This document shows positions 55,593-64,000 of a stretch of 64,000 nt of DNA, piece by piece. The notes under the pieces were generated by a model, which worked only from the letters and a program-made list of their open reading frames with translations, ran no database searches and was not told where the DNA came from. Every line of letters starts with the position of its first letter. The first letter of the stretch is position 1. Made by a program: the position numbers and the translations under genes. Origin of the DNA: Dyella japonica A8 (lineage in GTDB: Bacteria; Pseudomonadota; Gammaproteobacteria; Xanthomonadales; Rhodanobacteraceae); contig NZ_CP008884.1 of assembly GCF_000725385.1 (NCBI RefSeq), positions 3,410,001 through 3,474,000 of the forward strand. Reading direction: 5' to 3'.

Positions 55593-55623
55593 AGTATATC
55601 TACGGCCCAGGAAAACTTGACAA
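55593..55623 (-). promoter_or_regulatory. Candidate sigma-70 promoter of the EPS export operon
   Basis: On the minus strand, TTGTCA (55623-55618) is followed after 17 bases by GATATA (55600-55595), with an overlapping TATACT (55598-55593). It lies about 45 bases upstream of the Wza-like gene start and could drive the nine-gene run to 45214. Found by eye. Confidence 0.5.
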
Positions 55624-56210
55624 ACCATAGGTTCTATGCCTTGCCGCACATGGAACTTGCCGAAAACGCACTTGCACGCCGCACGCGACATCACGCGACG
55701 GCACCGCCAAACCCAGCCACGCCGCGGAGCCCGGAAGTCCTTGCGATGGACGGCGCAGTGCCCGCTTTCCGGTTTTAGGCCGTTTGGCCGATGACCCGCG
55801 AAAACGCCATCGACGACTCGTGCGCGAAGCGCACGATTTCAGCGCAAGCCAAGGGGCCCTGGCGAACGCTTCGCTATCGATGCACCGCCTCGAGCTTCAG
55901 GCGTACCCGCGCCCCATGCGCCCGTGATCGAACCGCTTGATGCGTCGATCCTCATGAGCAAGTCCACCCCGTCAATGGCGGCGTGCAAGGCATCAGTCAG
56001 GGGATCGCCCAGCTCGTGCCGGAGCGGTAACGTTTACATCGCCGATCCGGGCACGAATGCCGGCCGGGTCTGCGCAAGGATGGGCGCCTGGCGAACGCGC
56101 CGCGTTCGCCAGGCTAGAGGTGCCGCCACTCACCTGCGGCCGGCACCGTCATCGTTCGCGCTTCGCGGTTGGTAGTGCATGTCGCCGCGACCAACACGCA
56201 TCCAGGTTCA
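55624..56210. other. Intergenic region with a perfect palindrome
   Basis: About 590 bases between the EPS locus and the TRIC gene, with no convincing gene. A perfect inverted repeat, GCCTGGCGAACGCG (56086-56099) against CGCGTTCGCCAGGC (56101-56114), gives a strong hairpin without a T-tract, some 100 bases past the TRIC stop. A related TGGCGAACGCTTCGC occurs at about 55860. Confidence 0.5.
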
Positions 56211-56825
56211 TCAGACAATCTTCGGCAGCTGCCAGCCAAACCTAACCGCCGCCACGCGCAACGCGAAACACACCAGCCCGCCGAGCGTCGCCGCAACCAC
56301 CGGCGGACACCCCCATCGCCGCCCGACGACAAGCACCGCCGCGCCAAGCAAAGCCGCGCTCGCGTAGATGTTTGCCACCAGCACCATCGGCACCCGCGAG
56401 AGCAGCATGTCGCGCACAACGCCGCCACCACAGCCTGTGATGGCGCCCATCAGCATCGCGATGAACGGATGGATCTGGAACTCCAGCGCTTTCTCCGCGC
56501 CCGCCACCGCAAACAATGCGAGCCCTGCCGCATCAAGAGTCGTCAGCAAGAACGGGGGCACCGACTCGATCTGCGCATGAAACACAAACGCCACCAGTCC
56601 CGTGACAAACGCCAACACCGGATAACGCCAGTCGCGTATCGCACTCGGCGGCGTCGCGCCAATCAACAGATCGCGAACGATGCCGCCACCCAGCGCGACC
56701 ATGAAGGACAACACCAGCACGCCGAGCAGATCCAGCCCGGCATGGACGGCCGCCATGGCACCCTCGATGGCAAACACCACGGTGCCGGAAAGATCGGCTA
56801 CGAGCGCGACCTGCTTGCGGATCAT
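56211..56825 (-). CDS. TRIC-family (UPF0126/YicG) membrane channel
   Basis: A 204-residue membrane protein with seven predicted helices arranged as an inverted repeat. Each half carries the conserved glycine-rich motif: 'FMVALGGGIVRDLLIGATPP' and 'MGAITGCGGGVVRDMLLSRV'. Bacterial members of this trimeric intracellular cation channel family conduct monovalent cations; YicG homologues have also been proposed to transport glycine. The ATG at 56825 follows AAGGGGAGTGG, and the open frame upstream (to 56876) is not membrane-like. It is a single gene between the EPS locus and a small secreted-protein gene. Confidence 0.9.
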   Translation of the reverse strand: MIRKQVALVADLSGTVVFAIEGAMAAVHAGLDLLGVLVLSFMVALGGGIVRDLLIGATPPSAIRDWRYPVLAFVTGLVAFVFHAQIESVPPFLLTTLDAAGLALFAVAGAEKALEFQIHPFIAMLMGAITGCGGGVVRDMLLSRVPMVLVANIYASAALLGAAVLVVGRRWGCPPVVAATLGGLVCFALRVAAVRFGWQLPKIV

Positions 56826-56906
56826 GAGCCACTCCCCTTTTGCCCGGTTCCAGGACAGTCGAACGCCATAGGACACCTATAGAAAAGAACGATGCCGACC
56901 TGCGCT

Positions 56907-57464
56907 TCAATACCCTCTGGGCTGAGTGAAGGCTCCCTTGGTGATCTGCGATATCAATGCCGGCAGGTTCTCGGGATTCTTTCCGTCCGCGCCACCCCAG
57001 GTCGGCGTCGCCAGGCCCTTGCCCGAGATGTCCAGAACTACGACGGAACGATAAGGCGCAAAGCCGCCAATCTCGTAGAAGACAACGCAGCGATCAGCGG
57101 ACACGCCGCCGATGAGCAATCGTCGCCATGGCAATCGAGGACCTCGTCCCATGACGTCAGTCGCCTGATAAGGCTGGCCAGGGTTGGCAAGTTCGAAACC
57201 GGATGTGCGCGCAAGCACCGCGAACCCACTCTTGCAGCTCGCCGGAAAGGCCGCGACATCGCGCACTTCGATGAAATGTTCGGCAAGAAGTTTTGCGCGT
57301 TCGGCAGGCGCGGGAATGGACGATGCGAATACGTTCGCCGCTGGACCTTGCATCTGCACGCCGGTCACGGACCGAGCCTGATCGAAGGCAAGCACTGGAC
57401 CACCCGCCAGTGCGCTCGCCAGCACAGCAAGCCACATGGTTACCGAACGCCGACAACCGTTCAT
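56907..57464 (-). CDS. Secreted hypothetical protein (185 aa)
   Basis: No family recognised. The start at 57464 gives MNGCRRSVTMWLAVLASALA followed by GGPVLA, a standard signal peptide with cleavage near residue 26, and a GGAGTGG ribosome site upstream; the start at 57500 would bury it. The mature part has two cysteines ('PASCKSGFAVL' and 'VSADRCVVFYEIGG') that could form a disulfide, and alternating hydrophobic strands suggesting a compact alpha/beta domain. It stands alone, with the TRIC gene downstream on the same strand and a tRNA terminator upstream. Confidence 0.6.
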   Translation of the reverse strand: MNGCRRSVTMWLAVLASALAGGPVLAFDQARSVTGVQMQGPAANVFASSIPAPAERAKLLAEHFIEVRDVAAFPASCKSGFAVLARTSGFELANPGQPYQATDVMGRGPRLPWRRLLIGGVSADRCVVFYEIGGFAPYRSVVVLDISGKGLATPTWGGADGKNPENLPALISQITKGAFTQPRGY

Positions 57465-57554
57465 CGCAGCCACTCCATTTACCCACACAGGTAAACGCAA
57501 CGATGAACTTGGCGGGGTTACTGCACAAGTCGTCCGCGGCCATCAAATCGCGCG

Positions 57555-57590
57555 CAAAACAAAAGGCACTTAGATTTCTCTAAGTGCCTT
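57555..57590 (-). terminator. Terminator of the five-tRNA operon
   Basis: AAGGCACTTAGA (57563-57574) and TCTAAGTGCCTT (57579-57590) form a perfect 12-bp stem with a 4-base loop; on the minus strand it is followed by TTTTGTTT. It lies 6 bases beyond the tRNA-Lys CCA end. Confidence 0.9.
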
Positions 57591-57596
57591 TCGAAT

Positions 57597-57672
<76 letters not shown>

Positions 57673-57701
57673 TGAAACTTTTGTTTTCTTGCTAGCTCAA
57701 C

Positions 57702-57779
57702 TGGGGTGGAAGATGGGACTCGAACCCACGACCCTCGGAATCACAATCCGATGCTCTAACCAGCTGAGCTACATCCACC
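57702..57779 (-). tRNA. tRNA-His (anticodon GTG)
   Basis: A cloverleaf with anticodon loop TTGTGAT (GTG), encoded CCA and the extra G at position -1 opposite C73 that marks histidine tRNAs. The acceptor stem has one T-T mismatch at pair 6-67. Confidence 0.95.
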
Positions 57780-57791
57780 GCATTGTTGAAC

Positions 57792-57868
57792 TGGCGCGCC
57801 CGACAGGAATCGAACCTGCAACCGTCGGCTTAGAAGGCCGATGCTCTATCCGGTTGAGCTACAGGCGC
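57792..57868 (-). tRNA. tRNA-Arg (anticodon TCT)
   Basis: A cloverleaf with acceptor stem GCGCCTG/CGGGCGC, anticodon loop CTTCTAA (TCT, reading AGA and AGG), T-loop GGTTCGATTCC and encoded CCA. Confidence 0.95.
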
Positions 57869-57895
57869 TTGTGCACATTGTGCATAGCATCTGCA

Positions 57896-57972
57896 TGGTC
57901 GGGGCAGAGGGATTCGAACCCCCGACATCCAGCTCCCAAAGCTGGCGCTCTACCAGGCTGAGCTATACCCCG
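57896..57972 (-). tRNA. tRNA-Pro (anticodon TGG)
   Basis: A cloverleaf with acceptor stem CGGGGTA/TGCCCCG starting with the C1-G72 pair typical of bacterial proline tRNAs, anticodon loop TTTGGGA (TGG) and encoded CCA. Confidence 0.96.
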
Positions 57973-58145
57973 ATTTCGAATCCTCAACCGCTTTCGCGGG
58001 CTGAAGCTTTGAAATGCTACGGGTGACGCCTAGCCTAGTCAATCCGTATCAAAGCACACCGGATTTCTTCTTGCGTCCGGTCCGTTTGGCGATTCACTGC
58101 CTTGCGGTGCAAGCCGTGATGCGAACATCACACCTTGCTGTTAAA

Positions 58146-58222
58146 TGGCGCGCCCGGAGAGATTCGAACTCCCGACCACCAAGTTCGTAGCCTGGTACTC
58201 TATCCAACTGAGCTACGGGCGC
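58146..58222 (-). tRNA. tRNA-Arg (anticodon ACG)
   Basis: A cloverleaf with acceptor stem GCGCCCG/CGGGCGC, anticodon loop CTACGAA (ACG, the A expected to become inosine) and encoded CCA. It is first in the transcript Arg-Pro-Arg-His-Lys, separated from tRNA-Pro by 173 bases that hold no further tRNA. Confidence 0.96.
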
Positions 58223-58285
58223 GTTTTTTAACTTTTGCCTCTTCGCTTAACCACCGGAGTGGAAAGCGCCGAAGCGAGAAGCGGA

Positions 58286-58314
58286 ATTATTCAGATTCGA
58301 GGGCGGTGCGTCAA
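58286..58314 (-). promoter_or_regulatory. Promoter of the tRNA array
   Basis: On the minus strand TTGACG (58314-58309), a 17-base spacer and AATAAT (58291-58286) closely match the sigma-70 consensus, with a CG-containing discriminator (TCCGC) as in stable-RNA promoters. The predicted start lies about 57 bases before tRNA-Arg(ACG). The remaining 58315-58576 region shows only A/T-rich stretches and no gene. Confidence 0.75.
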
Positions 58315-58576
58315 TACTTTTTTTCAGTTTTTTTCATCGCCGTGTGGAAACTTTCACGTTCGGCGAGGAATGCACTTCACTCGAGCCGCTTAGTTTAGCC
58401 ATCTGTTTCGCATTCGGCTATACCTTTGGGTGATTTTTTTTCACATATGTGAAGCATCGGGCTGGGCGCGATTCATGCGGCGTCCTGCACGGCCTCTTTT
58501 TCTCGATGAAACGGTGCGGCGGTCGCGCACGAGTGCGCTCCTACAGAAACGGAGAGCGACGCCCTGCCCTGCAAAG

Positions 58577-58603
58577 AAAAAGGCGGCACATGGCCGCCTT
58601 TTT
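58577..58603 (-). terminator. Terminator of rlmE-ftsH
   Basis: AAAAAGGCGGC (58577-58587) and GCCGCCTTTTT (58593-58603) form a perfect 11-bp stem with loop ACATG, 20 bases past the ftsH stop codon. The A/T ends make it potentially bidirectional. Confidence 0.85.
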
Positions 58604-58623
58604 CCTGTTTGCCGTTTTGACGA

Positions 58624-60569
<1,946 letters not shown>

Positions 60570-60573
<4 letters not shown>

Positions 60574-61220
60574 GCACGGTTCTCGCCCGATTGCCCGCCG
60601 TGGATCTTTCGCCCCACGGCCAATGCATACACCTCCCGCGAACGCGCGCGGGAGGCCTTAGGTTTACGCATCGTTACGCGGGTGAAGTCTGCGCGCAAGC
60701 TGCGTATGTATTCGTCAAAGCCGGTCCCCTGGAACAACTTGATCAGGAACGACCCGCCCGGCTTCAGCCACTGGCGGCTGAAATCCAGCGCCAGCTCGGC
60801 CAGGTCCATCGCCCGGATCTGGTCGGCCAGGGCCACACCACTCATATTGGGGGCCATATCAGACAGCACAAGATCGACCTGCTGGCCATGAAGGCGGCTT
60901 TCCAGCTCCCGCAGCACCGACTCTTCGCGGAAGTCGCCCTGCAGGAAGTCCACCCCGCCGATGCCCTGCATGGGCAGGATATCCATGGCCACCACGTGGC
61001 CGGTATCGCCCAGGCGCTGGCGCACCAGCTGCGACCAACCGCCCGGGGCGGCGCCCAGATCGACCACGCGCATGCCGGGCTTGAGCAGCCGATCCTTGTC
61101 GATCAGCTCTTCCAGCTTGAAGACGGCGCGCGAGCGCAGGCCCTCGGCCTGGGCCTTCTTCACATAGACATCATCGAAGTGTTCCCGCAGCCAGCGGGAA
61201 CTGCTTTTGCTGCGAGACAT
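60570..61220 (-). CDS. rlmE: 23S rRNA 2'-O-methyltransferase RlmE (FtsJ)
   Basis: A 216-residue enzyme that methylates the 2'-OH of U2552 in 23S rRNA, a late step in 50S assembly. '[20 protein letters not shown]' carries the first catalytic Lys region, '[14 protein letters not shown]' is the SAM motif, '[13 protein letters not shown]' contains the catalytic Asp and '[11 protein letters not shown]' the later catalytic Lys, matching the K-D-K-E tetrad. The ATG at 61220 ([10 protein letters not shown]) is the family start; a longer frame to 61352 overlaps the divergent yhbY gene. It is co-transcribed with ftsH. Confidence 0.97.
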
Positions 61221-61304
61221 GGGTCGGCAACTGCCACAGATACGGAGGAGATGGCCGCATGATACCCTTTGCGGTCCTATCGCAGCGAATCCGAGACTGA
61301 ACGC

Positions 61305-61601
61305 ATGGCACTTTCCCCCTCGCAGCGCCGTTACCTGCGCAGCCTTGCGCACGATCTCAACCCGGTCATCCTGCTAGGCGCCAAGGGTGCGACCGAGGCC
61401 GTGCTCAAGGAGCTGGACCTGGCCCTGTCCCACCACGAGCTGGTGAAGGTGAAGCTCTCGGGTGGCGACAAGGACGAGCGCCAGGAGCAGATCGACTTCC
61501 TGACCGAAGGCACCAAGGCCGAAAGCGTGCAGCAGATCGGCCACATCGTGGTGCTGTTCCGCCGCAACGAGGACGAGCCCAAGCTCGCCCTGCCGCGCTA
61601 A
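61305..61601 (+). CDS. yhbY: YhbY family RNA-binding (CRM domain) protein
   Basis: A 98-residue single CRM-domain protein. '[20 protein letters not shown]' with the GxxG-type loop '[10 protein letters not shown]', then '[16 protein letters not shown]' and '[12 protein letters not shown]', are the family pattern. E. coli YhbY associates with pre-50S ribosomal particles. The ATG at 61305 (MALSPSQRR) is the family start. It is divergent from rlmE across about 84 bases, the common arrangement of these two genes, and is followed 10 bases later by the Mth938-like gene. Confidence 0.95.
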   Translation: MALSPSQRRYLRSLAHDLNPVILLGAKGATEAVLKELDLALSHHELVKVKLSGGDKDERQEQIDFLTEGTKAESVQQIGHIVVLFRRNEDEPKLALPR

Positions 61602-61611
61602 GGATCAACCG

Positions 61612-61989
61612 ATGGATCTGTCGCTCGACCGCCCCGGCAGCTACCTGTTCGTGCGCCGCGTAGGCGCGCACGGCATCACCGTGGTCGATCGCGAACTGAC
61701 CGCCAGTTTCCTGCTTTCGCCCGAGCGCGCTATCGAGAACTGGCCAGTCACGGCTTCAAACCAGCTCGACGCGAGTCACGTCGACGCCATCCTCGAGCTG
61801 CAGCCCGAAGTGGTGCTCCTGGGAACGGGTGAACGGCAGGTATTCCCCGCCCCGGCCTTCATGGCCGGCCTGCTGCGCAAGGGCGTGGGCGTGGAAGTGA
61901 TGGACAACGCCGCCGCGGCGCGCACCTACGACCTGCTGGCCGGTGAAAACCGGCGCGTGGTCGCCGCCTTCATCCTGCCAGCCCGCTAG
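61612..61989 (+). CDS. Mth938-like domain (DUF498) protein
   Basis: A 125-residue protein of the Mth938/DUF498 family, recognised from 'LELQPEVVLLGTGERQVFPA' and 'GVGVEVMDNAAAARTYDLLA' near the C-terminus. The fold is known from structures (human NDUFAF3 is a relative), but the bacterial role is not established. It is complete, soluble and 10 bases after yhbY, so it is probably co-transcribed with it. A large inverted repeat follows 19 bases after its stop. Confidence 0.88.
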   Translation: MDLSLDRPGSYLFVRRVGAHGITVVDRELTASFLLSPERAIENWPVTASNQLDASHVDAILELQPEVVLLGTGERQVFPAPAFMAGLLRKGVGVEVMDNAAAARTYDLLAGENRRVVAAFILPAR

Positions 61990-62008
61990 AGCGGCTCAAC
62001 CACTCAAC

Positions 62009-62093
62009 TGTGGGAGCGCACCCAGTGCGCGACGGCGGCGCAAAGCGCCGCTCATGGGCCTACTCGCAGTCGCGCACAGGGTGCGCTCCCACA
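62009..62093. repeat. Large imperfect palindrome between convergent genes
   Basis: TGTGGGAGCGCACCC (62009-62023) pairs perfectly with GGGTGCGCTCCCACA (62079-62093); the next ten bases also pair with one mismatch, and an inner GGCGGCGC/GCGCCGC hairpin tops it. It resembles dispersed REP-type palindromes common in Xanthomonadales and lies between two convergent genes, where it could end both transcripts. Confidence 0.75.
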
Positions 62094-62128
62094 TATGCAC
62101 TCCCACACCTAAGTGAAGCCCTGCGCCG

Positions 62129-63097
62129 TCAGCGCGACGGCAGGTAACCCATGGGGTCGACCGGGTTGCCATCCTTGCGGATCTGGAACTGCAGCTCGTC
62201 GCGCGATGCACCCGTGGAGCCCATTTCCGCAATTTGCTGGCCGGCCGTCACGCGCTGGCCTTCCTTCACCAGTCGCTTGCTGTTGTGGCCATAGGCCGAC
62301 AGGTAGCTGTCGTTGTGCTTGACGATGATCAGCTCGCCGTAACCCACCAGGCCGTTGCCGCTGTACACCACCACGCCGTCGGCGGCGGCGCGCACCGCAT
62401 CGCCCGACTTGCCGCCGATTTCGATGCCCGGGATGGCATCGCCCGACTGGAAGCGCTTGATCAGCGTGCCCTCGGCCGGCCAGCGCCAGGTCACGCCGCC
62501 ATTGCTGCGGGTACCACCCGCTGCGGCAGGCGTGGGCGGCGCCGGGGGCGGCGTGTTGCTGGCGGTGGCCGCCGGAGCGCCGGCCACAGGCACCACTGGC
62601 GTCGTCACGGACGCGGGCGCCTGCGTGGACGCATGAGCCGGCGCCGACGCCGCAGCGACCTCGGCCGCCACTTCCGCAGCCGGATTGCTGCCCGCTGCCG
62701 TCGGCGCGGGCTGGGCATCCGGGGCGGCGTGTGCCGGGGCTGGCGGCTTGGCGGCGGTGGCGATCACCGGCACGGTGTGCTGCGCCACCGTGGCGGACGG
62801 CTTGCCACCACTCGCCGGAGCCAGCTTTAGCTCCTGGCCCGGCCAGATCGTGTAAGGCGAGTCGATATGGTTCCAGCTCGCCAGATCGCGCACGTCCACG
62901 CGATTGCGGAAGGCGATCGAATAAAGCGTATCGCCCTTCACCACCTTGTATGCGCCACCCGGTGCGGAACGCGCGGCAGGTGCCACGACACCCCCGGCAC
63001 TGTTGGCCGCGGGCTCGACGACAACGGATCGCTGGGTGCCGCAGGCAGCCAGCAGGAGGACGGTGGTCAGACTCAGTGACCGGAGATATCCATTCAT
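62129..63097 (-). CDS. nlpD: Murein hydrolase activator NlpD (LysM-peptidase M23 lipoprotein)
   Basis: A 322-residue lipoprotein. The signal 'LSLTTVLLLAACG' ends in a lipobox with acylated Cys at residue 19; a LysM domain follows ('YKVVKGDTLYSIAFRNRVDV', about 50-93), then a long Ala/Pro/Thr linker (95-200) and a C-terminal M23-like (LytM) domain ('GVVVYSGNGLVGYGELIIVK', 'HNDSYLSAYGHN', 'DELQFQIRKDGNPVDP'). The zinc ligands are degenerate ('LQFQ' in place of HxH), as in NlpD and EnvC, which activate amidases rather than cut peptidoglycan themselves. The start at 63097 gives the best lipoprotein signal; 63109 is possible. The order pcm-yqaA-nlpD is conserved in Xanthomonadales and rpoS often follows elsewhere, but not here. 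Confidence 0.92.
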   Translation of the reverse strand: MNGYLRSLSLTTVLLLAACGTQRSVVVEPAANSAGGVVAPAARSAPGGAYKVVKGDTLYSIAFRNRVDVRDLASWNHIDSPYTIWPGQELKLAPASGGKPSATVAQHTVPVIATAAKPPAPAHAAPDAQPAPTAAGSNPAAEVAAEVAAASAPAHASTQAPASVTTPVVPVAGAPAATASNTPPPAPPTPAAAGGTRSNGGVTWRWPAEGTLIKRFQSGDAIPGIEIGGKSGDAVRAAADGVVVYSGNGLVGYGELIIVKHNDSYLSAYGHNSKRLVKEGQRVTAGQQIAEMGSTGASRDELQFQIRKDGNPVDPMGYLPSR

Positions 63098-63174
63098 GTC
63101 GGTCAGCATAACGAGGCGCCCCGGTATTTTCATGCCTGCCGCGCCGACGCGCCCATCAGGCCGCCGGCCGGCGT

Positions 63175-63783
63175 TCAGTGCGACAGGAACCACCATGCTG
63201 CCAGCGCGACCAGGATGATCAACGCCGCCCAGCCAATACGCTCGATGTGCTTGTGCAGGATGCGCTCCGCGCGCTCGCCGAAGATGCGGATGAGCAGGGC
63301 CAGCAACCACACGCGCTTGCCACGGCCTACCGCCATGCACACCAGGAACGGGATGATCGGCACGCCGACGATACCCGCCGCCCAGGTCACGAACTTCATC
63401 GGCACCACCGGCTGCAAGGCGGCCAGCGCCAGCACCACCATCAGGCCGAGCCAATGCTGGTTCATCTGCAGGCGCAGGTTATCCACGCCCTTGTCGATGG
63501 GGGCGAGCAGGTGGAGGCTGTCCAGCAGCGGCGACAGCGCGTGGAAAGCCCAGTGACCCAGCGAGTAGCCCACCAGCGAGCCCACCAGCGAAAACAGCAG
63601 GCTGATGTTGGCGTAGAAGAATGCCTTGTGGCGCTTGCCGAGCATCATCGGCGCCAGCATCACTTCCGGCATGATGGGGAAGATGAAGGCTTCGACGAAG
63701 CTCAGGCCGCAGAGGTAATACACAGCCCTGGGGTGGCGCGCCCACGTGAGTGCACGCGCGTACAGCGGTCCGAACAGACGCAT
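63175..63783 (-). CDS. yqaA: YqaA-family (DedA/VTT-like) membrane protein
   Basis: A 202-residue inner-membrane protein of the YqaA group, related to DedA/SNARE-associated proteins. It has about five hydrophobic segments, with 'GLSFVEAFIFPIMPEVMLAP' (the conserved acidic residue after a Pro-rich reentrant loop) and 'LGLMVVLALAALQPVVPMKF' in place of the second DedA repeat, and ends with a helix 'WAALIILVALAAWWFL'. The precise role is unknown; DedA relatives flip phospholipids or undecaprenyl phosphate. It lies between pcm and nlpD, 77 bases from nlpD, and is probably co-transcribed. Confidence 0.92.
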   Translation of the reverse strand: MRLFGPLYARALTWARHPRAVYYLCGLSFVEAFIFPIMPEVMLAPMMLGKRHKAFFYANISLLFSLVGSLVGYSLGHWAFHALSPLLDSLHLLAPIDKGVDNLRLQMNQHWLGLMVVLALAALQPVVPMKFVTWAAGIVGVPIIPFLVCMAVGRGKRVWLLALLIRIFGERAERILHKHIERIGWAALIILVALAAWWFLSH

Positions 63784-63814
63784 TCTTAGTGGCTTCCTTG
63801 TAAACCGTGGCGCA

Positions 63815-64000
63815 TCAGCCGATGCCGCCGAGCAGAGGCACGAAACTGACGGCCGCCAGTTCCTCCTGGGTGAAATCGCCCTGCCCGTCGCCGCGCATGC
63901 GGATCAGCGTCTGGTTGCTGGGCGAACCGACCGGTGCCACGAGCACGCCGGTGGGGCTGAGCTGGTCGAGCACGGCATGCGGAATCGCATCGCCGGCCGC
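63815..64000 (-). CDS. pcm: Protein-L-isoaspartate O-methyltransferase, C-terminal end (partial)
   Basis: Only the last 61 residues are in the window; the gene enters from the right edge and stops at 63815. The tail 'LDQLSPTGVLVAPVGSPSNQ' and 'EELAAVSFVPLLGGIG' is the typical Pcm C-terminus. The enzyme repairs isoaspartyl residues in aged proteins using SAM. The SAM-binding motifs lie outside the window. Context (pcm-yqaA-nlpD) supports the call. Confidence 0.88.
   Translation of the reverse strand, partial: AAGDAIPHAVLDQLSPTGVLVAPVGSPSNQTLIRMRGDGQGDFTQEELAAVSFVPLLGGIG

Noticed and set aside
57973..58145. A possible sixth tRNA in the wider gap of the array
   Set aside because: No acceptor/T-arm pair or GTTCGA-type T-loop was found in this gap on the minus strand.

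Overview
The window is GC-rich, gene-dense gammaproteobacterial chromosome. Housekeeping neighbourhoods (rnd end, piuA-piuC-Sel1, tRNA array, rlmE-ftsH, yhbY, pcm-yqaA-nlpD) and overall codon use fit the order Xanthomonadales, most likely family Rhodanobacteraceae (Dyella/Luteibacter/Rhodanobacter-like). The genus is inference; no rRNA gene is present to settle it.

Layout. 1-6.3 kb: end of ribonuclease D, tRNA-Ala, an EamA permease, a DUF2076 protein, and a Fur-type iron operon (TonB siderophore receptor, PiuC-like dioxygenase, Sel1 protein) read leftwards from a Fur-like box. 6.6-55.6 kb: one very large exopolysaccharide (EPS) locus. Its left arm, mostly on the plus strand, holds a nucleotide-sugar dehydrogenase and uronate epimerase, a GMC oxidoreductase, a Sfp-type phosphopantetheinyl transferase, an EpsB-type initiating sugar transferase, a two-protein NRPS/PKS/aminotransferase assembly line (15.5-29.2 kb), then glycosyltransferases, a polysaccharide deacetylase, a Wzy-like polymerase and a CapK/PaaK-like adenylating enzyme. 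A middle block (37.3-44.6 kb) of tailoring genes is bracketed by two copies of a composite intergenic repeat. The right arm is one long minus-strand operon from about 55.6 to 45.2 kb: Wza-like export lipoprotein, Wzz-like chain-length protein, a BY-kinase-like protein with a defective P-loop, a beta-barrel outer-membrane protein, two alpha/beta hydrolases, GalE, a secreted possible polysaccharide-active enzyme and a Wzx flippase. 56-64 kb: ordinary chromosome with a TRIC-type channel, five tRNAs, ftsH/rlmE, yhbY, nlpD, yqaA and the end of pcm.

How it may work together. The transport and initiation genes (EpsB, Wza, Wzz, beta-barrel, hydrolases 1 and 2, one GT4) match the gene set of exosortase-A-associated EPS systems, but no exosortase and no PEP-CTERM protein is visible here. 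The unusual part is the assembly line: A-T-KS-AT-ACP-aminotransferase followed by C-A-T-C-A-T with no thioesterase, accompanied by its own PPTase. It should make a short chain (a branched-chain-like starter extended by malonate, transaminated to a beta-amino acid, then two glycine-like residues) that is not released in cis. Its position inside the EPS genes, next to uronic-acid enzymes and an adenylating enzyme, suggests a peptide-like decoration of the polysaccharide, or a small molecule made in concert with it. That link is inference.
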